This document shows positions 57,591 to 64,000 of a stretch of DNA of 64,000 nt, one piece after another (the stretch's first letter is position 1; each line of letters opens with the position of its first letter). Under the pieces are notes generated by a model. That model saw nothing but the letters and a program-made list of their open reading frames with translations. It had not been told where the DNA came from and ran no database searches. The stretch comes from Lysobacter sp. MMG2 (GTDB lineage Bacteria; Pseudomonadota; Gammaproteobacteria; Xanthomonadales; Xanthomonadaceae), in the NCBI RefSeq assembly GCF_016735495.2, contig NZ_JAERQY020000003.1, positions 1 through 64,000 on the forward strand, in the 5' to 3' direction. A program made the position numbers and the translations under genes.

Positions 57591-59082
57591 GCCCGGCGCA
57601 GCCCCGCCCGACGCCGCGACGCTGCCCGTGGCCGAGCGCCGCCTGCACCCGATGTCGTGGCTGTTCGTGCTGGTGCAGCAGCTCAAGCAGTTCATCGTGC
57701 CGCTGGTCGTGCTGCTGGCCTTCGGCCGCGGCGACCGCAACGAACTGTGGCCGCTGATCGGCGTGGGCGTGCTGGTCGTGCTCTCGCTGTGGCAGTACTT
57801 CACCTACCGCTACGGCGTGGCCGGCGACCGGCTGGTGATCCGCAGCGGCCTGTTCGAGCGCAGCCTGCGGGTGATCCCGTTCGCGCGCATCCACAACGTC
57901 GCGCTGCAGCAGTCGGTGCTGCACCGCCTGTTCGGCGTGGCCGAAGTACGGCTGGAATCGGCCGGCGGGCAGAAGCCCGAAGCGCAGATGCGCGTGTTGA
58001 AGCTGGACGACGCGCTGGCCCTGGAAGCACTGGTGCGCCATCGCGGCGCCGCGCCCGGCGCGGCGGCGGTGGAGCCGGAAACCACCACGCTGTTGTCGTT
58101 GCCGTCCGGCGAAGTCCTGCGGCTGGGCCTGGTTTCCAATCGCGGCATGATCGTCGTCGGCGCGACCGCCGCGGCCGTCGCGCAGATCAGCCCGCGCGCC
58201 CTGCCCAACGCGTTCGAGACCGTCGGCAAGTGGCTGTTCGGCTACGCCGGCGAACACCAGTTCGGCCCGATGGAATACGGGGCGTCCGCGCTGACGCTGC
58301 TGGTGTTCGCCATCGGCCTGCTGCGCGCCTTCTCGATCCTGCTCGCCCTGCTGCAGTACCACGGCTTCCGCCTGAGCGAGATCGGCCGCCGCCTCACCGT
58401 CGAACGCGGCCTGCTGCAGCGTTGGCGCACCAGCGCTTCGCGCCGTCGCATCCAGGCCTGGACGCTGCGCGAGGGCATGCTGCACCGCCTGCTCAAGCGC
58501 CGCAGCCTCGAAGTCGACACCGCCGTCGCCGAGGAGAACCAACAGCAGCGGGCCCTGCGCGAGATCGCGCCGATCGCCACGCCCGCCGCCTGCGACGCGT
58601 TGATCGAACACCTGCTGCCGCAGGCGCAGTGGTCGACGCTCGAATGGCGTCCGGTGCCGGCGTCGAACTGGTGGCGGCTGGTGCTGCCTTCGCTCCCGTT
58701 CGTCCTGATCGCCACGGCCGTCGCGACGTGGCGCCTGGACGCATGGGGACTGCTCGTGCTGGCGTGGTTGCCATGGGCCGCGTTCGCCGCGCACCGCCGC
58801 GCGCAGCGCATGGCCTATGCGACGAGCGCCGAATTGATCGCCGTGCGCGAAGGCTGGTGGTCACGCCATTGGCGCTTCGCCGAACTCGACAAGCTGCAGG
58901 CGTTGCAGATCACGCGATCGCCGCTGGATCGCCGCTGCGGCACCGCCACGCTGTGGCTGGACACGGCCGGCGCCGGCGCGATGACGCCGCCGCTGCGCAT
59001 GCGATTCCTGCCCGATGATCAGGCGCAGGCGTTGTACGGCGCGTTGTCGCGCACATTGGCGCAGCGACCGCTGCGCTGGTGA
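57577..59082 (+). CDS. Bacterial PH-domain membrane protein (YdbT-like)
   Basis: A 501-residue protein with several membrane segments and three PH-type domains: the first has VIRSGLFERSLRVIPFARIH near 80, the second has LTVERGLLQRWRTSASRRRI near 270, the third has LIAVREGWWSRHWRFAELDK near 420. Partner of the preceding YdbS-like protein; the pair is coupled by overlap. Function not established. Confidence 0.85.
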   Translation: MTTPEPGAAPPDAATLPVAERRLHPMSWLFVLVQQLKQFIVPLVVLLAFGRGDRNELWPLIGVGVLVVLSLWQYFTYRYGVAGDRLVIRSGLFERSLRVIPFARIHNVALQQSVLHRLFGVAEVRLESAGGQKPEAQMRVLKLDDALALEALVRHRGAAPGAAAVEPETTTLLSLPSGEVLRLGLVSNRGMIVVGATAAAVAQISPRALPNAFETVGKWLFGYAGEHQFGPMEYGASALTLLVFAIGLLRAFSILLALLQYHGFRLSEIGRRLTVERGLLQRWRTSASRRRIQAWTLREGMLHRLLKRRSLEVDTAVAEENQQQRALREIAPIATPAACDALIEHLLPQAQWSTLEWRPVPASNWWRLVLPSLPFVLIATAVATWRLDAWGLLVLAWLPWAAFAAHRRAQRMAYATSAELIAVREGWWSRHWRFAELDKLQALQITRSPLDRRCGTATLWLDTAGAGAMTPPLRMRFLPDDQAQALYGALSRTLAQRPLRW

Positions 59083-59086
59083 CGGC

Positions 59087-60145
59087 TCAGCCGCCCGGAC
59101 CCCAGTAGCCCAGGTCGCGGCGGATCTGCAGCCCACGCAGCCACGACGACAGCGGCTTGCGGCGCAGCGTTCCGAGCTCACCGCGCAACAGCGATTGCGT
59201 CGCAGCGATCACGCGCTCGGACGAATGCCCGTCGCGATACGGATGGATCGCATCGGCATACGCCGCGATCGCCGCCTTCAGTCCCTCGTCCGGCGCGAAG
59301 GCGCGCGCCAGCATGTCCGGCAGACGCGCGGGATCGTCGAAATCGATCATGTGCGGCTTGGGCGCACGGTTGCGCAACGTCACCACGGGCTTGCGCTGCA
59401 CGACGAACTCCGACACCACCGACGTCGTGTCGGCCACCAGCACATCGGCGGCGCGCTGTGCGGTGACGAGCTGTTCGGTTTCGAAGAAGGTCGCATTCGG
59501 ACCGGCCAGCGCGCGGTAGCGGGCGAACAATTCCGGCGGGCATTTGGGATGCAGCGTGAGCAGCCAGTAGCGGTCGCCGCGTGCGATGTCCGCGGCGATC
59601 GCGTCGTACAGGTGCGGGGCCGCGCTCAGGCGCTCGGTGAAGGTGGAGGCGAACATCACCACCGGACGCGCACCGGCCGGCGCGCGCATCGCCGCGGCGG
59701 CGCCGTGGTCGTCGCGGAACAGTGGATCGAGCTTGGGCCAGCCGGTTTCCACCACCGCGAAATGCCCGGCCTGCGCGGCCAGCGCCTGGAACGGGGCGGT
59801 CGTCGCCGGCCCCTGCGTGCAGTACAGGTCGAACAGGCCGCGCACGCGGAAGTGGCCGCGCTCGTCGGACCGCTTCTCGACGTTGAACCCGTGGAAAAGC
59901 TGGACCTTGGCGCCGGACACGAAGCCCGGCACCCAGTTGGCGGCGCTGAACACGGCGCTGGGCTTGAGCGCGACGGCGTCACGCGGCCGGCCTATCATGC
60001 GCACCGGCGACGGCAGCGCGGCGCCCGCGGCGCCATCGACGAACCACGCGTGAACACCGTGCCCCGCGGCTTGCAGCGCCTGCGCCAGCGGTTGCAGGAT
60101 GGGCAGCGCGTACCGCTCGCTCGCGAACAACAGGTAGTCGGCCAT
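59087..60145 (-). CDS. CDP-glycerol glycerophosphotransferase-like protein
   Basis: A 352-residue protein. VQLFHGFNVEKR near 80, VMFASTFTERLSAAPHLYDA near 167, LTLHPKCPPE near 200 and VLVADTTSVVSEFVVQRKPVVTL near 235 follow the Glyphos_transf/GT-B pattern in which the TSVVSEF loop binds the phosphate donor. It may add glycerol-phosphate or a sugar to a surface glycan. The ATG at 60143-60145 (MADYLLFASERYALP) was chosen; upstream codons are not protein-like. It is convergent with the YdbT-like gene and divergent from a GT2 gene. Confidence 0.75.
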   Translation of the reverse strand: MADYLLFASERYALPILQPLAQALQAAGHGVHAWFVDGAAGAALPSPVRMIGRPRDAVALKPSAVFSAANWVPGFVSGAKVQLFHGFNVEKRSDERGHFRVRGLFDLYCTQGPATTAPFQALAAQAGHFAVVETGWPKLDPLFRDDHGAAAAMRAPAGARPVVMFASTFTERLSAAPHLYDAIAADIARGDRYWLLTLHPKCPPELFARYRALAGPNATFFETEQLVTAQRAADVLVADTTSVVSEFVVQRKPVVTLRNRAPKPHMIDFDDPARLPDMLARAFAPDEGLKAAIAAYADAIHPYRDGHSSERVIAATQSLLRGELGTLRRKPLSSWLRGLQIRRDLGYWGPGG

Positions 60146-60188
60146 CAACGCTTCCTCGAATCCATCGCTGCAGGGCAGGCCGCCGTCC

Positions 60189-60983
60189 GTGAACGGCGAC
60201 GGCGCGGTCACGCCGATCTCGGCGTGCATTATCGCGTTCAACGAAGCCGACCGCATCGGTGAATGCATCGCCTCGCTGGCGTTTTGCGACGAAGTGGTCG
60301 TGGTGGACTCGTATTCCAGCGACGCCACCGTGCAGATCGCCACCGACCTGGGCGCGCGCGTGCTCCAGCGACCCTTCGACGGATTCCGCAGCCAGAAGCA
60401 GTTCGCCATCGAACAGGCCACGCACGACTGGGTGCTGTGCCTGGACGCCGATGAACGCGTCGGCGATGCACTGCGCACCGCCATCGAAACCGAACGGGCA
60501 CGCGGATTCGCGCAAGCCGCCGGCTACCGTTTCGCGCGGCTGAGCGAGTACTTCGGCAAGTTCCTGCGCCACGGCAACGCCTACCCCGACCGCGTGCTGC
60601 GCCTGTTCGACCGCCGCCGCGGCGGCTGGCGCGGCAAGCGCGAAGTGCACGAAGCCGCCAGCGTCGACGGCCCGGTGCGCACGCTGGCAGGCGACCTCAT
60701 CCATTACCCGTACCGCTCGCTCGAGCAGCAACTGCACAAGACACAGCGCTACGCGCGCATGATGGCCGAACACGATTTCGCCCGCGGCAAGCGCGCCACG
60801 CTCGCCAAACTGGTGCTGTCGCCGGCTTGGCGCTTCTGGCGCGGCTACGTCTTCCGCGGCGGCTTCCTCGACGGCTGGAACGGCCTGGTCTACGCCTACG
60901 TGCGCGCCAATTACGTGCGGCAGAAGACCATCATGCTGTGGCTGTTGCAGAACGGCCGTCCGATCACCACATCCGAGCCATGA
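60189..60983 (+). CDS. GT2 glycosyltransferase, LPS-core type (WaaE/KdtX-like)
   Basis: A 264-residue protein: ISACIIAFNEADRIGECIASL at the start, VVVVDSYSSDATVQIA near 36, DWVLCLDADERVG near 80 (DxD motif), then REVHEAASVDGP near 155, typical of core heptose or glucose transferases such as WaaE. No signal or membrane helix. Overlaps the next GT2 gene by 4 bases (ATGA), so they are probably co-translated. Confidence 0.85.
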   Translation: MNGDGAVTPISACIIAFNEADRIGECIASLAFCDEVVVVDSYSSDATVQIATDLGARVLQRPFDGFRSQKQFAIEQATHDWVLCLDADERVGDALRTAIETERARGFAQAAGYRFARLSEYFGKFLRHGNAYPDRVLRLFDRRRGGWRGKREVHEAASVDGPVRTLAGDLIHYPYRSLEQQLHKTQRYARMMAEHDFARGKRATLAKLVLSPAWRFWRGYVFRGGFLDGWNGLVYAYVRANYVRQKTIMLWLLQNGRPITTSEP

Positions 60984-61855
60984 ACGCCTCCACGCCCACT
61001 TCCCCGAAGGCGCCGCGCGTCAGCGTCGTCATCTCCACCTACAACTGGCCCGAAGCGCTGGAGTTGGCGCTGGGGGCGCTGGCGCGACAGACGGTGCTGC
61101 CGCACGAAGTCATCGTCGCCGACGACGGCTCGCGCGAAGACACGCGGGTCATGCTCGAACGGCTCGCCCTCGACTACCCCGTGCCGCTGCGCCACAGCTG
61201 GATCGAGGACAAGGGTTTCCGCCTCGCGCTGGCGCGCAACCGCGCGATCGCGGCCACCACGGGCGACTACGTACTGATCCTCGACGGCGACATGCTGCCG
61301 CATCCGAAGTTCGTCGAAGACCAGGCGCGCGCCGCCGAACGCGGCAGTTTCGTGCAGGGCATGCGCGTGCTCACCGACGAGACCGGCCGCGACCGCCTGC
61401 TTTCGCGTGAAGTGCAGCAGCTGGGCTTCTTCGACCGCGGCCTGACGCGTCGTCGCCACACGCTTCGCATTCCCGCGCTGGCCGCGCTCTCGCTGCGCGT
61501 GACGCGCAACCAGAAAACCAGCTCCATCAAGGGTTGCAGCCAGGCCTGGTGGCGCGATGATCTGGTCGCGCTGAACGGCTTCGACGAACGCTTCGAGGGC
61601 TGGGGCCGCGAGGACAAGGACCTGGCGGTGCGCGCGTTCCACCACGGCCTGATGCGGCGCATGCTGCGCTTTGGCGGCCTGGCGACGCACCTGTACCACC
61701 GCGAACGTCACGAAGACGGCGCCAGCCCGAACGATCCGCTGCTGGCCGACACCAAGTCCACGCGCCGCGTGCGCAGCCCGCTGGGGCTGGATCGACATCT
61801 GGCGGAGTTCGCGTCGCAGCCGCTGCCGGATCTGAGGGAGCAGGTGCGGGCGTAA
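60980..61855 (+). CDS. GT2 glycosyltransferase with galactosyltransferase-like C-terminus
   Basis: A 291-residue protein. VSVVISTYNWPEALELALGAL near 15, VIVADDGSREDTRVML near 45, and YVLILDGDMLPHPKFVED near 97 (DxD) define the GT-A fold; LVALNGFDERFEGWGREDKDLAVRA near 195 is the C-terminal galactosyltransferase-like block. Pairs with the preceding GT2 gene in surface-glycan assembly. Confidence 0.85.
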   Translation: MNASTPTSPKAPRVSVVISTYNWPEALELALGALARQTVLPHEVIVADDGSREDTRVMLERLALDYPVPLRHSWIEDKGFRLALARNRAIAATTGDYVLILDGDMLPHPKFVEDQARAAERGSFVQGMRVLTDETGRDRLLSREVQQLGFFDRGLTRRRHTLRIPALAALSLRVTRNQKTSSIKGCSQAWWRDDLVALNGFDERFEGWGREDKDLAVRAFHHGLMRRMLRFGGLATHLYHRERHEDGASPNDPLLADTKSTRRVRSPLGLDRHLAEFASQPLPDLREQVRA

Positions 61856-61890
61856 CGGCACGCAGGCCGCGGTCATCCGCGTGTCAACAG

Positions 61891-62102
61891 CACCGTCATC
61901 CCGGCGACGGCCGGGACCCAGGCTGTCACGGCATCCGACATCTCACGTCATTGCAGCGGAAGCTGGGTCTTTTGGGCCGCCGTACGGGGGCACTATCCAT
62001 TTTGCTGTTGCTGTTCACAGGTAGCCGGTAAAGCGTGAAACGCCCCTGGAGAGTGCCGCCGTGCGGCGGCCCAAAAGCCCCGCCTCCGCGGGAATGACAG
62101 TG
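61891..62102. repeat. MITE-like long inverted repeat
   Basis: The ends CACCGTCATCCCGGCG and CGCGGGAATGACAGTG form imperfect terminal inverted repeats of about 25 bp. Inside them, CTTTTGGGCCGCCGTACGG (61969-61987) is complementary, with one mismatch, to CCGTGCGGCGGCCCAAAAG (62059-62077). No transposase is encoded, so it is a non-autonomous or REP-cluster-type element. The rest of 61856-62152 has no gene. Confidence 0.7.
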
Positions 62103-62152
62103 AAATGGTTCACCGCTTAGGGAGTACACGTGCGCATCAGCCGCACGTCACC

Positions 62153-63838
62153 TCACCGACACCCCACCGCCGCCTCGCCCGGCACCAGCGTCCACCCGCG
62201 CCGGTTCGCATTTCCCAGGTGCTGCGTTCGCGCCACATCGACGCATCCCGCCAGCGCCACGTCCTGCACCAGCAACCACCGCGACTGCGGCGCCTCGCGC
62301 TGCCAGCGCAGGCCGTGCTGCATCTGTTCGTCGAAGTCGACCTTGAAGCCGAATTCCGCCACCGGGCGATCGGCCATCAGCAGGTTCTGCTCGCGCCACG
62401 CCACCAACCCCAGCTCTGCGTCCGGCCCGATGCGACGCCCGACCTCGGTCATCAGTCCGCGTGCCGAAGACGAATCGTTGAGCAGCGGCGTCAACATCAG
62501 ACCAAACGCCACCCACAGCCCCGACAGCAGCGCGATCATGCCCGCGAACGGTCGCCGGCGACCGGTCCACAGCAGGCACAGCACGCCCCACACGCCGATC
62601 GCGGTGACGCACATCGCCAGTGCCGCGGCCTCGTTCTGCAGTCCGCGTTCGGCGACGAAACGGCGCTCGAAACCCGGATCGCCCAGCCACATCGCCAGCC
62701 CGCCCAGCAGCATCGCGAAGGCGAAGACGCAGGTGAAACCGAACGCCACCCACTGCACCGCGCGCTTGCGCATCAGCCCGGGCAGCAGCGGCCCCAGCGC
62801 CAGCGCCAGCATCGGCAGCGCCGGCAGGATGTACATGTCGCGCTTGCCGCTGGGCAGGGTGAAGAACAGCAGCACCAGCAGCCACCACGCCAGCGGCAGC
62901 AGGTAGCGCGGATCGCGACGACGCAGGCGACGGCGCCACGCCGGTATCGCCCACGGCAACGCCAGCACCGTCGGCAGCCACATCGTCGCCATCACTTCGA
63001 GGAAGTACCACACCGGTTGGCCGTGGTCCCACGACGCGCCGTAACGCTTGGCCGTCTGGCGCAGCAGGATGTCGTCCACGTACGCGCGGTACTCCGGCCC
63101 GGTGCTGCCGAGCGCGGCCACCAGCATCGGCACCAGCCACACGCACGCGGCGAGCACGAACGCCAGCGGCCCCAGCCAGAAGCGCGGATCGCGCACGTGC
63201 ACCTTCACGCCCCAGCCGCGCAGCGAGGCGATGCCCGCCGGCACCAGCATCAGCAGCACCACGATGCCCACGCCCTTGGTGATGATGCCCAGCGCGGCGC
63301 AGGCCCAGCCGAGCATCCACATCGGCCAGTCCGGCCCGCCGGCTCCATTCGGGCCCGTCCGCGCGATCTGGAGGACGTGCCGCAGCAGGCCGTAATTGCC
63401 CAGCGTGATCCAGAACACCACGAGCGGATCGATCTGCGCCTTCTTCGCCTGCCAGGTGAACTGCAGCGCGAACAGCAGCGCATAGCCCGCGTAGAGGCCC
63501 ACGCGCCGCGTCCACAGGCGCGAGCCCAGGTCCACGACGCACCACAGCGTTCCCAACGCGGCCAGCAGCGACGGCAGCAGGAAGGCGACGCGCCAGTTGC
63601 CGAACACCGTGTAGGCGATCGCCTGCAACCACATGAAGAGCGGCGGCTTGTCCGAGTACAGCTCCTGGCCGCGGTGCGGGAACAGCCAGTCGCCGCTTTC
63701 CACCATGTGCTTCGCCACCAGGGTGAAGCGCGGCTCGTCGGCAGGCCAGGGATCACGCAGTCCCAGTCCGGCGCCGAGCACGAGCAGGGCGAGGATCCAG
63801 AACAACCAGGTTTCGCGGGTGCGGGCGTTCGTCGGCAT
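62153..63838 (-). CDS. ArnT-like GT39 membrane glycosyltransferase
   Basis: A 561-residue protein with an N-terminal membrane segment and about a dozen more. PWPADEPRFTLVAKHMVESG near 31 and LYSDKPPLFMWLQ near 58 are the conserved periplasmic loop motifs (DEPR, DKPP) of the ArnT/PMT superfamily, which move sugars from a polyprenyl-phosphate carrier to lipid A or proteins. The start at ATG 63836-63838 is taken; an upstream ATG would add 11 residues. Donor and acceptor not known. Confidence 0.85.
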   Translation of the reverse strand: MPTNARTRETWLFWILALLVLGAGLGLRDPWPADEPRFTLVAKHMVESGDWLFPHRGQELYSDKPPLFMWLQAIAYTVFGNWRVAFLLPSLLAALGTLWCVVDLGSRLWTRRVGLYAGYALLFALQFTWQAKKAQIDPLVVFWITLGNYGLLRHVLQIARTGPNGAGGPDWPMWMLGWACAALGIITKGVGIVVLLMLVPAGIASLRGWGVKVHVRDPRFWLGPLAFVLAACVWLVPMLVAALGSTGPEYRAYVDDILLRQTAKRYGASWDHGQPVWYFLEVMATMWLPTVLALPWAIPAWRRRLRRRDPRYLLPLAWWLLVLLFFTLPSGKRDMYILPALPMLALALGPLLPGLMRKRAVQWVAFGFTCVFAFAMLLGGLAMWLGDPGFERRFVAERGLQNEAAALAMCVTAIGVWGVLCLLWTGRRRPFAGMIALLSGLWVAFGLMLTPLLNDSSSARGLMTEVGRRIGPDAELGLVAWREQNLLMADRPVAEFGFKVDFDEQMQHGLRWQREAPQSRWLLVQDVALAGCVDVARTQHLGNANRRGWTLVPGEAAVGCR

Positions 63839-63900
63839 CGCGCGGATCATAGCCGCGCGATGTGCCCCCAATGTCAGAACGGAGTTAGCCGAAGACGGGA

Positions 63901-64000
63901 CTAGCCCGTGACCCGCTTGCGCAGCCGTGCGTAGAAGAAGCCGTCGAATCCGCCCTCGCCCGGCAGGCGCTGCCGGCCTGGACCGGCGGCACGACCGAAG
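63901..64000 (-). CDS. rsmB: C-terminal end of rRNA m5C methyltransferase RsmB (partial)
   Basis: The frame ends ...PGEGGFDGFFYARLRKRVTG before the TAG at 63901-63903. The GFFYARL ending with a preceding Gly-rich loop is the typical C-terminus of RsmB (Sun/Fmu), which methylates C967 of 16S rRNA. The rest lies beyond the window. Confidence 0.75.
   Translation of the reverse strand, partial: FGRAAGPGRQRLPGEGGFDGFFYARLRKRVTG

Noticed and set aside
57427-58794. A 455-residue minus-strand frame opposite the YdbT-like gene
   Set aside because: Low-complexity Gln/Arg/Ala composition, no ribosome binding site, antisense to a clear gene.
62105-63904. A 599-residue plus-strand frame opposite the ArnT-like gene
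   Set aside because: Gln/His/Arg-rich mirror of codons for a membrane protein; no family features.

Overview
The window looks like the chromosome of a high-GC gammaproteobacterium of the Xanthomonadaceae, Lysobacter-like. This is inferred from the 618-residue RpoD, the RsmB, LpxL and Dtd proteins, the REP/MITE-like repeat near 62 kb and the mannosidase locus; no rRNA gene is present to fix the genus. Three blocks with different styles sit side by side.

Block 1 (1-11.4 kb) is an array of about 18 small, mostly unrecognised genes, all on the minus strand. Nearly every gene, or pair of genes, is bounded by a copy of one bipartite hairpin repeat, and every copy points the same way. A complete copy is about 90 bp. 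Its left hairpin, called P1 here, has arms AATGTCCGCTT and AAAGCGGACATT around TGGGTCG and is followed by TTAGCACC. After a GC-rich spacer comes the right hairpin, P2, with related arms around ATCGGCC or AACGGCC. Sixteen full or partial copies are visible. One module also carries a sequence very like the left two thirds of a classical integron attC site. The layout (one gene per repeat, one orientation, lipoproteins, exported and membrane proteins, a D-Ala-D-Ala ligase relative) resembles a sedentary integron cassette array, but no integrase is in view and most repeats lack the standard attC core boxes.

Block 2 (11.6-43.9 kb) is an integrated genomic island next to a tRNA-Ile(CAU) gene. It has a P4-type tyrosine integrase at the tRNA end and, at the far end, an AlpA-type regulator and a YagK/Gp2-type HUH replication-like protein. 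Between them lie recombination and replication genes (two YqaJ nucleases, a DUF932 protein, a cysteine-rich partner, a Pif1-like helicase and a one-domain sliding-clamp-like protein) and several defence modules: a type ISP restriction-modification enzyme followed by a GmrSD-like type IV enzyme, a CoiA-like nuclease, a Gabija-type OLD nuclease plus UvrD helicase, an XRE-ImmA pair, and RmuC followed by a second OLD nuclease. No conjugation or virion genes are seen.

Block 3 (44-64 kb) is core chromosome with very high GC. It begins with a mannose-glycan use locus: GH92 mannosidase, divergent from LacI regulator, sugar permease, fructokinase, AGE-family mannose isomerase and GH47 mannosidase. Together these would release mannose, convert it to fructose and phosphorylate it. 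Two exact inverted 19-bp sites in the divergent promoter region are the probable LacI operators. Then follow two NTF2-like paralogues, a small zinc-ribbon protein, rpoD, dtd, an LpxL-type acyltransferase, two bacterial PH-domain membrane proteins, envelope glycan transferases, an ArnT-like transferase and the end of rsmB.
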